Positions 9,083 to 17,674 of a stretch of DNA of 64,000 nt are shown one piece after another. The DNA is taken from assembly GCA_029987235.1 (NCBI GenBank), contig DALTWF010000005.1, positions 6,165 to 70,164 of the forward strand. Direction: 5' to 3'. Position 1 is the stretch's first letter. Every line of letters begins with the position of its first letter. This DNA comes from Methanocorpusculum sp. Lineage in GTDB: Archaea; Halobacteriota; Methanomicrobia; Methanomicrobiales; Methanocorpusculaceae. The notes under the pieces were generated by a model. That model was not told the DNA's origin, did not search any database, and was given only the letters and a program-made list of their open reading frames with translations. The position numbers and the translations under genes were made by a program.

Positions 9083-9292
9083 ATGGCTGACGATGCAACG
9101 CCCGCAGAAGTTATCGAAGTCATCGGACTTACTGGTATGCACGGTGAGGCAGCCCAGATTAAGTGTCGTGTGCTTGATGGGCCAAACAAGGGTCGCATTA
9201 TTACCCGCAACACCTTCGGTCCGATCCGTGAGGGTGACATTTTAATGCTCCTTGAAACCGAACGCGAAGCAAAGAAACTTTCAAGACGGTGA
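9083..9292 (+). CDS. rps28e: 30S ribosomal protein S28e
   Basis: 69 residues, standard size. Conserved patches [12 protein letters not shown] and [18 protein letters not shown](K) identify S28e, an OB-fold protein of the small subunit platform near the mRNA exit. It lies 4 bases after rpl7ae and 5 bases before rpl24e, the normal archaeal gene order. Confidence 0.96.
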   Translation: MADDATPAEVIEVIGLTGMHGEAAQIKCRVLDGPNKGRIITRNTFGPIREGDILMLLETEREAKKLSRR

Positions 9293-9297
9293 TTTAA

Positions 9298-9489
9298 ATG
9301 GTAGATGTATACACCTGCAGTTACTGTGGAAAGCAGCTTGAGCCGGGAACCGGTAAACTCTTTGTAAGAAAAGATGGTGCTGTTTTCTACTTCTGTTCTT
9401 CCAAGTGTCAGAGCAACTATAATCTCGGCAGAATTCCGAGAAAGGTTGCCTGGACGGCAGCAGGAAGAAAGGCACGCGGAAAGGAGTAA
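9298..9489 (+). CDS. rpl24e: 50S ribosomal protein L24e
   Basis: 63 residues. Starts with TCSYCG and has FCSSKC further on, together the zinc-binding CxxC...CxxxC pattern of L24e (TRASH-like zinc ribbon). A small zinc protein of the large subunit. It precedes ndk with a 4-base gap. Confidence 0.96.
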   Translation: MVDVYTCSYCGKQLEPGTGKLFVRKDGAVFYFCSSKCQSNYNLGRIPRKVAWTAAGRKARGKE

Positions 9490-9493
9490 GTCC

Positions 9494-9943
9494 ATGGAGC
9501 GTACCTTTGTAATGATTAAGCCGGACGGAGTCCAGAGGGGTCTTGTCGGCGAGATTTTATCCCGTTTCGAAAACAAGGGTTTCAAGCTTGTTGCAGCAAA
9601 GTTCGGTTGTCTTGATGAGGCAACCGTTGACAAGCATTATGCCGAGCACCTTGCAAAACCGTTCTATCCGGGCATGAAGGCTTACATTATGAGCGGTCCG
9701 GTCTTCCGTTTCGTTCTTGAGGGCGATAATGTAATCGCAACCGTCCGCAAGATGAATGGGGCGACTAATCCGGCTGAGGCTATGCCGGGCACCGTTCGCG
9801 GTGATTTCGCAATGTCCGTCGGTAAAAACGTAATCCACGCAAGCGATGCACCTGAAAGTGCAGCCCGTGAGATTGCGCTTCATTTCGCAGATGCTGAGCT
9901 CGTTTCTTACACTAAGATTGACGAGTGTCAGCTCTACGAGTAA
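9494..9943 (+). CDS. ndk: Nucleoside diphosphate kinase
   Basis: 149 residues. [17 protein letters not shown] is the family N-terminus and [12 protein letters not shown] contains the active-site His that carries the phosphate. It exchanges phosphate between NTPs and NDPs in the cytosol. The ATG at 9494 was chosen because upstream in-frame starts lie inside rpl24e and lack family similarity. In many archaea this operon continues into infB; here the next 250 bases are a repeat-rich non-coding region instead. Confidence 0.96.
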   Translation: MERTFVMIKPDGVQRGLVGEILSRFENKGFKLVAAKFGCLDEATVDKHYAEHLAKPFYPGMKAYIMSGPVFRFVLEGDNVIATVRKMNGATNPAEAMPGTVRGDFAMSVGKNVIHASDAPESAAREIALHFADAELVSYTKIDECQLYE

Positions 9944-9975
9944 AGAAAAAAATATTTTTTTTTCTTTTCTTCTGA
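9944..9975 (+). terminator. T-rich terminator after ndk
   Basis: The stop codon is followed by AAAAAAATATTTTTTTTTCTTTTC (given here only as a description of an A-run then T-run of over 20 bases), a strong poly-T archaeal terminator closing the ribosomal operon. Confidence 0.6.
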
Positions 9976-10020
9976 AAATTGATACTATTTTATTCGGGGG
10001 AAATTTTTTGGGTGTTGTAA

Positions 10021-10155
10021 GGGGCGGGTGGCTGATTTTTGTGTGTGAAAAAAGTCGGTGACCTGTTTTTGTGATGAAAAAAAGTGAGTGACTTTTCTCA
10101 ACACAAAAAATTACCCGCTGACTATTTTCACACACAAAAATCAGCCACCCACCCC
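10021..10155. repeat. Large inverted repeat with degenerate internal units
   Basis: Left arm 10021-10051 and right arm 10125-10155 are reverse complements with a single mismatch over 31 bases (10025 vs 10151); 26 bases (10026-10051 / 10125-10150) are perfect. The 73-base centre holds further variants of the same pattern, a GTGNNTGA core followed by T- and A-runs (around 10055, 10081 and 10113). No ORF of substance and no transposase is near. It could form a long hairpin RNA or DNA cruciform between ndk and the convergent reductase gene; function unknown. Confidence 0.8.
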
Positions 10156-10197
10156 CCGCACAAACAAAAAAAAGAACGGGGTGAATAGTAACAAAAA

Positions 10198-11511
10198 TTA
10201 TTTTCTGAGATAGGCAAATGCAGACAACGCTGCTTTAGCCCCGTCCCCCGCAGAAGAAACAGCACACTTTGCCTTAACCGAAGTAGCGCTTCCCGCGGCA
10301 AAAAGACCCTCACAGGAGGTTTTCCCCTCAGTATCCACAACAATCTCCTTTGCATCATTTAATTCAGCAAGCCCTGCAAAAACTGCCGTGTCCGGCTCAA
10401 AACCGACACCTAAGACCAGCGCATCAATCCGGAGCTTCTTAGTGCCGCCGAAAAGTCTGTTTTCCAGTTTCTGAATGACCGCATATTCCACCGAATCCTT
10501 ACCACCGACGGACTTTACCGCAAACCCGTGATGATACACAACATTTTCCCCGGATTTCAGCAGACCGGCAACTCCTGCATCCGCCTTCCAGCCGGCCCTG
10601 GTAATAACATGCACCTCTTTTGCGCATTCCGCAAGTTCTGCAGCTGCTTCAAGAGCAATATTTCCATCACCGAAAACCGCGACATGCTTGTCCTTAAATT
10701 CTTCCGGCTCCGCAACCGGACAGAAATACACCCCGCGGCCGAGATACTCTTTCTCGCCTTCGGCATCGCTAAATGCAGCATGGCTTCCGGGCGCAGCAAT
10801 AACAGATTTCGCAATGAACTTTGCGCCGCCCGCCGTTTCAATAAAGAATTTCCCGTCATCGCCCTTACTTATCGAACGCGGCGCATCCTCCACAAATTTT
10901 GCACCGGCATTATGCGCCTGCTCACAGATATTGGTCATCAAATCAGCGCCCGCAATCTCCATAACCCCCGGATATCCGGCAATAGTCCGGCGCTGACGCG
11001 TAATACCCCCGTTCTTATCACTGATAACAACAACATCAAGCCCCTTGCGCCCCGCATAAAATGCAGCAGAAAGACCCGCAGTACCACACCCTAAAACAGC
11101 AAGTTCGCACTCCACCGGCGGAAGTTCCGGTTCAGGCACAGGTTCAGCCTGAACCTCCAAAACCGGTTCCGAAATACTTTCAGGTACAGACTCGCACTCT
11201 ACAGCCGCGGCCTCTACAGATTCAGCAGCAGGCATTTCAGCAGCTGTTTCAGCAGGCATTTCAACAGACTCAACATGAGTCAGCGCCGTCCCGATTTTTT
11301 CAAGGTCGTCACCGAGAATAACAATATCTCCGTCAATGACCGTTACCGGAACAGTATACTGGTCGGTCAGCTTTACCATCCGGTTGTACGCCTTATTATC
11401 GTCATCGACATTATAATTTACATATTTAACGCCCTTTTCGTTTAAAAACGCCTTAACCCGCTTGGAACGCGGACAGGAAGGCAGGGTGTAGACCTCGATT
11501 TCCTTTTGCAT
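10198..11511 (-). CDS. Glutaredoxin-like/thioredoxin-reductase-like fusion without dithiol motifs
   Basis: 437 residues. Residues 1-80 are glutaredoxin-like but the active site is CPRS (Cys13 only). Residues about 81-133 are an acidic Ala/Pro/Glu/Val linker. Residues 134-437 are thioredoxin-reductase-like, with the FAD motif GCGTAGLSAAFYAG, a NAD(P) motif FGDGNIALEAA, and the C-terminal GLFAAGSA. Where thioredoxin reductases have CATC, this protein reads CPVA (Cys264, Ala267), so the redox-active disulfide is absent. It cannot be an ordinary thioredoxin reductase; electron transfer through single cysteines or a different acceptor is possible. Divergent from ileS. Confidence 0.85.
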   Translation of the reverse strand: MQKEIEVYTLPSCPRSKRVKAFLNEKGVKYVNYNVDDDNKAYNRMVKLTDQYTVPVTVIDGDIVILGDDLEKIGTALTHVESVEMPAETAAEMPAAESVEAAAVECESVPESISEPVLEVQAEPVPEPELPPVECELAVLGCGTAGLSAAFYAGRKGLDVVVISDKNGGITRQRRTIAGYPGVMEIAGADLMTNICEQAHNAGAKFVEDAPRSISKGDDGKFFIETAGGAKFIAKSVIAAPGSHAAFSDAEGEKEYLGRGVYFCPVAEPEEFKDKHVAVFGDGNIALEAAAELAECAKEVHVITRAGWKADAGVAGLLKSGENVVYHHGFAVKSVGGKDSVEYAVIQKLENRLFGGTKKLRIDALVLGVGFEPDTAVFAGLAELNDAKEIVVDTEGKTSCEGLFAAGSATSVKAKCAVSSAGDGAKAALSAFAYLRK

Positions 11512-11635
11512 AATAAAGAATAGTCGCTCAAAAGTAATAGACTTTGTTTCAAGCCCCCGCCCCTCACCCCACCAAATAACTATCTATTATTAACGCCAAA
11601 TAATACAACACTCTTAAACACTCGGGGAAAAAAAC

Positions 11636-14600
11636 GTGAAAGAAGTAACAGAAAATTACGTTGCAAAAGATGTTGAAACATCTGTACGCGACTACTGGAA
11701 AGCAAACAATACCTATCGTGAAACACGAAAACTCCGTGAAAACGGAAAGCCCTGGCTTTTTGTCGACGGGCCGCCGTACACCACCGGATACATCCACTTA
11801 GGCACCGCCTGGAACAAAATCCTCAAAGACGCCGTCCTGCGCTTTGAATCAATGAACGGCAAACACATTGTCGAACGTGCCGGATACGATATGCACGGAC
11901 TGCCGATTGAAGTTCAGGTCGAAAAGAAACTCGGTCTCGAAAACAAAGCCGCCATTCAGAAACACGGCGTCTCCAGATTCATCGAAGAATGCCGCGACTT
12001 CGCGCTCAAAAACAAAGACATCATGTCTGAGCAGTTCAAAAGCCTCGGCACCTGGCTTGATTTTGACGACCCCTACCAAACCGTAGACAAAGGCTACATG
12101 GAAGCAGCCTGGTACACCCTCAAAAAATGCGACGAAGCAGGCATGCTTGAACGCGGCAGCCGTGTCATTTCCTGGTGCCCGCGCTGCGGAACCGCACTTG
12201 CAGAAGCCGAAGTCGAATACTGGGACGAAACCGACCCCTCAATCTTCGTCAAGTTCCCGGTTGCCGGAAAAGAAAACGAATACCTCGTCATCTGGACCAC
12301 CACCCCGTGGACACTTCCGGCAAACGTTGCCGTTGCCGCAGGAAAAGACTTTGTCTATGCAAAATGCCGCGCAACCAAAGACGACGTCACCGAAGACCTC
12401 TGGATTGCAAAAGACCTTGCCGAACAGGTCTTAAAATACGGCAAATACCAGAAATTCGACATCCTTGAAACAAAGACCGGTGAAGAACTGACCGCGTTCA
12501 CATACACATCCCCGCTTGCTGAACAGGTACCGGTACAGAACAAAATCGAACACAAAGTAGTCCTTGCAGACTACGTTGCCATGGAAAACACCGGACTTGT
12601 CCACACCGCACCCGGACACGGCTGGGACGACTACCTGACCGGTCTGAAATACCACCTCCCCTCCTTATGCCCGGTCGATGAAAACGGATTCTTCACCGGC
12701 GAGGCGGGAATCTTCAAAGACCATTATGTAAAAGACCCCGAAACAAACCAGATGGTCATTTCCGAACTCGGTCACTTCCTGCTTGCCTCCCGCAAAATTA
12801 CCCACCGCTACGGACACTGCTGGAGATGCAAAACCCCGATTATCTACCGCTCCACCTCCCAGTGGTTCCTCAAAGCAAAGGACGTCAAGGAAAAGATGCT
12901 TGCAGAGATTGCAGACGAAGTCACCTGGCATCCGGAATGGGCTGGTTCCGCACGGTTCCACGACTGGATTTCAGAAGCCCGCGACTGGTGTATTTCCCGC
13001 CAGCGCTACTGGGGTATTCCGATTCCGGTCTGGGTATGTCCGGAATGCAACAAATACCATGTAATCGGAAGCTACGCAGAACTCGAAAAACTCTCAGGAA
13101 AACCCTTAGTCGATCCGCACCGGCCGTATGTTGATGATTTCACCATCCCGTGCGAATGCGGCGGAACAATGCACAGAATTCCGGATATTTTTGATGTATG
13201 GTATGATTCAGGTATCGCCTCCTGGGCAACCCTGCGTTTCCCGAACAAGACCGAAGACTTTGAGAAATACTGGCCGGCGGATTTCATTCTTGAAGGTCAG
13301 GACCAGACCCGCGGCTGGTTCTATTCCATGCTTGCCCTTTCAACCATGGTCTTTGGCAAAGCCCCGTACAAGGAAGTCCTCATGCACGGATTCGCCCTTG
13401 ATGCGACCGGCAAGAAGATGAGCAAATCGCTTGGAAATGTTGTGGCCCCCGAAGATGTCATTGAAAACTATGGTGTCGATATCATGCGCCAGTATATTCT
13501 GTCCGCATCAGCACCATGGGATGACATGCGTTTCTCCATGGAAGGTGTCAAGACCACCCAGAGAATGTTCAACGTCCTCTGGAACGTCTACAAGTTCCCT
13601 CTGCCGTATATGGCGCTTGACGGCTATGTTCCTGCAGAAAAGAACGGTATATGGGATGCAGAATCCATTGAGACTGCCGCAGGCACCTTCTGCCGTGAAG
13701 ACCGCTGGCTCATCTCCCGTGTGAACAGTCTTGCAAAGGCGGTCACCGAAGAGATGAAAGTCAGAAACCTCCACCGTGCAACCCGCCCGATTGCAAACTT
13801 CGTCCTCGAAGATTTATCCCGCTGGTATGTGCAGCTGGTCAGACCGCGTATGTGGCTTGAAGAGGAGTCTGTTTCCAAGAAACAGGCTTATGATACAATG
13901 TACTATGTGCTCCGCCGTTTAATCACGGTCTTTGCCCCGTTCGCACCGCACATCTGCGAGAAGATGTATCAGAACCTGAAATGCAGTGCAGAACTGCCTT
14001 CGGTCCACATGGTCGACTGGTATGCAGGAAATGATTCCTTAATCGACCCGGTCCTTGAAGAGGAGATGGAGATTATCCGCGAGTTCGATGAGGCGGTGTC
14101 TTATGCACGTGAGAAGGGAAAGAGAAAGGGACGCTGGCCGGTTAATGAGGTCGTTGTCGCATCCGAGTCCGATGCGGTTCTTAATGCGGTTACCGCTATG
14201 AATGATATGGCATGCGACCGTGCAAATGCACGCAGGGTTACTGCTGTCAAGGGTATCTGGGACAAGGTTGAATGGACTGCGGTTCCTGTGATGAAGGCAA
14301 TCGGCAAGGGATTCGGCAGAAACGGTCCGAAGGTCAAGGCGTTCATTGAAAATGCAAACGGTACCGAGTTAAAAGCCGCCCTTGCAAAAGGCAGCATTCC
14401 GTTTACCGACGGTGATTTCTCCTGTGAACTTACCGCAGAGCATATGACGTTTGAGGAGCGTATGCCGGAAAATATCTTCTCGTCTCCGATGAAGGATGCA
14501 ACGGTCTATGTGGATGTTACCCTGACGGAAGAGCTTGAAGCAGATGGTTATTCCCGTGAGGTCATCCGCAGAATTCAGGAGATGAGAAAACAGGCCGGTC

Positions 14601-14833
14601 TTGCGGTGGATGCTAAGATTAAGTGTCTGGTTATTGTAGAAGACGAGCGTGTCTATCCGTTAATCGACTCAAAGCATGACGTCATTGCAGGCGAAGTAAG
14701 AGCGGACTGTCTCAAGATTACCACGCCTGCAGAAAAGACCTGCCACTGCGGTCTTTTAGAAGGTGCGGCGCTTACCACCAAGTGGGATATTGACGGGCTG
14801 AAGGTCACGGTCAGTATCGCTCAGGTGAATTAA
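11636..14833 (+). CDS. ileS: Isoleucyl-tRNA synthetase
   Basis: 1065 residues, GTG start at 11636 because no ATG precedes the conserved N-terminus. Class I synthetase with HIGH-type motif YIHLG near residue 52 and KMSKS within GKKMSKSLGN near residue 590. A large editing (CP1) insertion with zinc-type CPRCGTA and the anticodon-binding C-terminal half are present. It charges tRNA-Ile in the cytosol. Single gene, ended by a T-rich terminator, convergent to the methyltransferase gene. Confidence 0.97.
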   Translation: MKEVTENYVAKDVETSVRDYWKANNTYRETRKLRENGKPWLFVDGPPYTTGYIHLGTAWNKILKDAVLRFESMNGKHIVERAGYDMHGLPIEVQVEKKLGLENKAAIQKHGVSRFIEECRDFALKNKDIMSEQFKSLGTWLDFDDPYQTVDKGYMEAAWYTLKKCDEAGMLERGSRVISWCPRCGTALAEAEVEYWDETDPSIFVKFPVAGKENEYLVIWTTTPWTLPANVAVAAGKDFVYAKCRATKDDVTEDLWIAKDLAEQVLKYGKYQKFDILETKTGEELTAFTYTSPLAEQVPVQNKIEHKVVLADYVAMENTGLVHTAPGHGWDDYLTGLKYHLPSLCPVDENGFFTGEAGIFKDHYVKDPETNQMVISELGHFLLASRKITHRYGHCWRCKTPIIYRSTSQWFLKAKDVKEKMLAEIADEVTWHPEWAGSARFHDWISEARDWCISRQRYWGIPIPVWVCPECNKYHVIGSYAELEKLSGKPLVDPHRPYVDDFTIPCECGGTMHRIPDIFDVWYDSGIASWATLRFPNKTEDFEKYWPADFILEGQDQTRGWFYSMLALSTMVFGKAPYKEVLMHGFALDATGKKMSKSLGNVVAPEDVIENYGVDIMRQYILSASAPWDDMRFSMEGVKTTQRMFNVLWNVYKFPLPYMALDGYVPAEKNGIWDAESIETAAGTFCREDRWLISRVNSLAKAVTEEMKVRNLHRATRPIANFVLEDLSRWYVQLVRPRMWLEEESVSKKQAYDTMYYVLRRLITVFAPFAPHICEKMYQNLKCSAELPSVHMVDWYAGNDSLIDPVLEEEMEIIREFDEAVSYAREKGKRKGRWPVNEVVVASESDAVLNAVTAMNDMACDRANARRVTAVKGIWDKVEWTAVPVMKAIGKGFGRNGPKVKAFIENANGTELKAALAKGSIPFTDGDFSCELTAEHMTFEERMPENIFSSPMKDATVYVDVTLTEELEADGYSREVIRRIQEMRKQAGLAVDAKIKCLVIVEDERVYPLIDSKHDVIAGEVRADCLKITTPAEKTCHCGLLEGAALTTKWDIDGLKVTVSIAQVN

Positions 14834-14852
14834 TTTTTTACTTTTTTTTAGT
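14833..14852 (+). terminator. T-rich terminator after ileS
   Basis: ATTTTTTACTTTTTTTTA directly follows the ileS stop and fills the short gap to the convergent methyltransferase gene. Confidence 0.5.
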
Positions 14853-14854
14853 GA

Positions 14855-15568
14855 TTACGCCCTCTGCATAACCACACCGACAAAATTCAGATACTTTCCC
14901 CCGCCGCAGGCAAACGCTTTGCGGTCTCCTGCTGCATACTCGTTTTCGCATGCAAGCCAGTCGTTCCAGACTTCTTCGTTTGACTCCATCTCAAAAACCT
15001 CAAGACCTGCGAGCCCTTCTGTTTTTGACAGAATGTTTTTCCAGTAGGCGGCATCATGAATATAATCCAGCTGTTCCGGCGTCCATGAAGCAAGAAGCTC
15101 TGCAGGCAGACGGTCATGCAAATCTTTTTTCATGCCCGGAATACAGATGTAAATCCATCCCCCGTGCTTGACAAAAGGCAGCAGTTTTTCACCGAGATAG
15201 GATTCATCCCGCCCGAAATAATTGTAGGAGTCAAGACATACCACTCCGTCAAAAAATTCGTGCGCAAACGGAAGCGCGGTCGCATCAGCATGAACCGGAA
15301 TAATTTCCTTTTCAGAAAGCCCTTCCGAGCGGAAAAACCGCATGTTTTCAGACGGGTCTGACCATAAATCCGCTGCGTAAACGGTGTAGCCATATTCTTT
15401 TGCAAGAAAGACCGAGGTCAGACCCTGACCGGAACCAAGGTCCATAATGACCGAACCGGGCGCGATACAGGTATCTTTCAGCAGTTCTTCAGCAAGCTTT
15501 ACCGGATTGGGACCCATGATTTTTGAAGAAATCAGGGCATCGTAGTTATGTGCTTTCGGATAATGCAT
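14855..15568 (-). CDS. SAM-dependent methyltransferase
   Basis: 237 residues. MDLGSGQGLTSVFLA near residue 42 is motif I of class I methyltransferases; VYAADLW and HADATALPF are the following acidic and adenine-contact motifs; FDGVVCLDSYNYFG is motif IV. The protein is of the small-molecule methyltransferase type (Methyltransf_11/25-like); the substrate cannot be told. It follows the ACT-domain regulator gene on the same strand with a 10-base gap, so the two may be cotranscribed. Confidence 0.85.
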   Translation of the reverse strand: MHYPKAHNYDALISSKIMGPNPVKLAEELLKDTCIAPGSVIMDLGSGQGLTSVFLAKEYGYTVYAADLWSDPSENMRFFRSEGLSEKEIIPVHADATALPFAHEFFDGVVCLDSYNYFGRDESYLGEKLLPFVKHGGWIYICIPGMKKDLHDRLPAELLASWTPEQLDYIHDAAYWKNILSKTEGLAGLEVFEMESNEEVWNDWLACENEYAAGDRKAFACGGGKYLNFVGVVMQRA

Positions 15569-15578
15569 GATACTATGA

Positions 15579-16079
15579 TTAGAAACTGATGGATTCCACC
15601 GCAGGCAGACGTCTTATTTCAGTAAGCGCCTCAGAAGGAAGTGTTCCTTCCACAATCAGCACAAGCCGGGGGCGTTCCACGAAATACGGGTCGGTAACAA
15701 AAATCTGACGGAGAGGTAAGTCATATCTGGTAAGAACAGAAAGCGCTGATGCGACAATGTTTTTGTCGCCGGCGTTTTTCGGATAGATGGTGAGAACAGA
15801 AAGCCCCAGGTCCATTGCAACACCGGTTATGTCGGGCGTTACACGGAGATTGGTGAAGATATGTCTGAGCTCGTCAATTTCTGCTATGTGTAATATGGTG
15901 GCGTCAATTACGCGGCGGTCAACCTTTATCGCCCGCGCCAAAGCCGCTGCGGTTATTTCAATCCCGTTTGCATGGACTTTGCCGAATTCATTGATGCCCA
16001 GACCGTTTTCCAGAAGGAAACGCACGACCTGCTGCTGCGCGGGGTAGTCTGCAAAGAGGTTGAGTATTTTACGCCACAT
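15579..16079 (-). CDS. ACT-domain regulator of amino acid metabolism (COG2150-like)
   Basis: 166 residues. The N-terminal half (FADYPAQQQVVRFLLENGLG... ALARAIKVDRRVIDATI) looks like a winged-helix DNA-binding domain; the C-terminal half (GVAMDLGLSVLTIYPKNAG ... LRQIFVTDPYF) is an ACT domain that usually binds an amino acid. This arrangement matches the archaeal predicted regulator of amino acid metabolism. Ligand and targets are unknown. Confidence 0.8.
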   Translation of the reverse strand: MWRKILNLFADYPAQQQVVRFLLENGLGINEFGKVHANGIEITAAALARAIKVDRRVIDATILHIAEIDELRHIFTNLRVTPDITGVAMDLGLSVLTIYPKNAGDKNIVASALSVLTRYDLPLRQIFVTDPYFVERPRLVLIVEGTLPSEALTEIRRLPAVESISF

Positions 16080-16122
16080 TGTTCTCTAGTGTTTCTGTTT
16101 TTTACGGGCTAAATATGTATGG

Positions 16123-16596
16123 TTATTTTGCCATGGTGCGGCCCGGTAGCAGAAGCACATTGCAGGTTATTGCGGCGCTTTGTGCTTCTGCTGCAAATAC
16201 GCCCTGCGCCATAATTACCGCCTGATGACCAAAACCGTCCGGAGCGCGTCCTTCAAGCATTTTTTCCAGTTTTTCCGCGGTCTTTTCCACCACAGCGGCT
16301 CCGGCGTTCTGTGTAGATGTGACCGCGACATGATACATCTTCGGCGGATTTGTACCGCGCCGGACGCATTCAAAGGCAAATCCGGGCACGGCGCTTTTTT
16401 TCACTTCGCCGAACCGCTCTTTATGCGCCGCAAGATAGGTCATGCATACGGCTGCAAAATCATCTGCAGGCGATTTTGCCGCGGGCTTTGCGAGCTGCTT
16501 CGAAGATGGTTTTGCAGCGGTCTTTTTTCCCGGGGGAAATGCGGAATGTGCCCTTCCTTTCGGAAACGGCGTTTTGGATGCGTCCTGTTTTGCCAT
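16123..16596 (-). CDS. Uncharacterised protein with basic disordered N-terminus
   Basis: 157 residues, not recognised. The first 45 residues are Lys/Ala/Pro/Ser-rich and look disordered (repeated KPAAKSP-like words); the remainder is a compact alpha/beta domain with YHVAVTSTQNAGAA and TCNVLLLPG. The gene starts 6 bases downstream of the mature end of tRNA-Leu on the same strand, so it may be cotranscribed with the tRNA. The start could lie further inside, but the ATG at 16596 gives the longest frame. Confidence 0.65.
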   Translation of the reverse strand: MAKQDASKTPFPKGRAHSAFPPGKKTAAKPSSKQLAKPAAKSPADDFAAVCMTYLAAHKERFGEVKKSAVPGFAFECVRRGTNPPKMYHVAVTSTQNAGAAVVEKTAEKLEKMLEGRAPDGFGHQAVIMAQGVFAAEAQSAAITCNVLLLPGRTMAK

Positions 16597-16602
16597 GATA
16601 AA

Positions 16603-16684
16603 TGCGGGGGAAGGGAGTCGAACCCTTGAACTACTTGAGGCTCGCCCCTAAAGCGAGCGCCGTTGACCTCTTGGCTACCCCCGC
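16603..16684 (-). tRNA. tRNA-Leu, anticodon UAG
   Basis: On the minus strand an 82-base cloverleaf can be drawn: acceptor GCGGGGG/CCCCCGC, D stem GCC/GGC, anticodon stem CTCGC/GCGAG with loop TTTAGGG (anticodon TAG), a 13-base extended variable arm as in type II tRNAs, T stem AAGGG/CCCTT with loop TTCGACT, and discriminator A. The anticodon decodes CUA and the variable arm fits leucine. CCA is not encoded. No intron is seen. Confidence 0.93.
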
Positions 16685-16792
16685 AAATGAAAAGTGTTCT
16701 AATATATATGCGCGTGAAAACTAAATACCCTTCGACTCTCCTGGCAGAAACTTATCAACTTGATTATATTATTTGAAAACCAACATACTGTT

Positions 16793-17674
16793 ATGACTAC
16801 CCTGCAGGAGTACCTTGATAAATCCGGCGTGCCGGAAAATCTTGGCAAAATAATTCTTACCATAGCAGCACAGGCAAAGCCGATACGTGCCGCATTTATC
16901 GAAAATCAGAACTATTCATCGACAACGAACTCATCCGGCGAAACCCAGGCCGAAATGGATACCTGGTCTGACATCTGCATAACCAATGCACTGGAAGCAT
17001 CAGGTCTTGTCAGAGCCGTTGCATCAGAAGAGCGTGATGATATTGTTCCGCTGAACGCAAAAGCCGCATACTCGGTGGTAATGGACCCGCTTGACGGTTC
17101 CTCGCTCATTAAAGTAAATCTCTGTGTCGGAACCATTGTCGGAATCTATGAAGGAGACGTGTTACAGGCGGGAAGAAACCTGAAATGTGCATTTTACATT
17201 CTTTATGGCCCGATGACAACTTTAACCATCTCGGTCGGCGCAGGTGTTTCAATTTTCGCCATGGATGCAACAGGCGTGTATCAGATGATGAATGACAAAG
17301 TCACTCTTCCGGAAGGAAATCTCTACGGTTCCGGCGCGCTCCGTACCGAGTGGCTTGAAAAGCACACGAAATTCATCACGCAGATTGAAGGCGAGGGTGC
17401 AAAGAACCGGTATTCCGGTTCGTTCGTCGCAGATTTCCATCAGGTTCTCAAATACGGCGGCGTTTACGCATATCCGCCGTACAAAGGTCACGAATCCGGC
17501 AAACTGCGGCTGGTCTTTGAGGTAAACCCGATTGGGTTCCTTGCTGTTCAGGCAGGTGGTGCGGTTTCTGACGGAGTCCGCTGCACGCTTGATATTGTTC
17601 CGGAAAAAGTGCATCAGAGAACGCCGGCCTATGTCGGAAGCCGCGGCATGATTGCAAAAATCGAGAAATTATGA
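16793..17674 (+). CDS. fbp: Class I fructose-1,6-bisphosphatase
   Basis: 293 residues. Metal-site motifs of class I FBPase are intact: ASEERDD (Glu), VMDPLDGSSLIKVN (Asp pair), and LVFEVNPIGF (Glu). It hydrolyses fructose 1,6-bisphosphate to fructose 6-phosphate in gluconeogenesis. The ATG at 16793 was preferred to an in-frame TTG at 16760. Class I is the bacterial/eukaryotic type and is less common in archaea, which mostly use the bifunctional aldolase/phosphatase (class V). The next gene starts within its stop codon and is a degenerate class V homologue. Confidence 0.9.
   Translation: MTTLQEYLDKSGVPENLGKIILTIAAQAKPIRAAFIENQNYSSTTNSSGETQAEMDTWSDICITNALEASGLVRAVASEERDDIVPLNAKAAYSVVMDPLDGSSLIKVNLCVGTIVGIYEGDVLQAGRNLKCAFYILYGPMTTLTISVGAGVSIFAMDATGVYQMMNDKVTLPEGNLYGSGALRTEWLEKHTKFITQIEGEGAKNRYSGSFVADFHQVLKYGGVYAYPPYKGHESGKLRLVFEVNPIGFLAVQAGGAVSDGVRCTLDIVPEKVHQRTPAYVGSRGMIAKIEKL

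Noticed and set aside
8860..9633. 257-codon minus-strand ORF opposite rpl7ae, rps28e and rpl24e
   Set aside because: It lies entirely antisense to well-recognised ribosomal protein genes and has no family resemblance; a by-product of their codon use.
9557..10135. 192-codon minus-strand ORF through ndk and the repeat region
   Set aside because: Half of it is antisense to ndk and the rest is low-complexity repeat; no homologue recognised.
10021..10155. Insertion sequence remnant
   Set aside because: Inverted arms are present but there is no transposase ORF, remnant or target-site duplication that can be pointed to.
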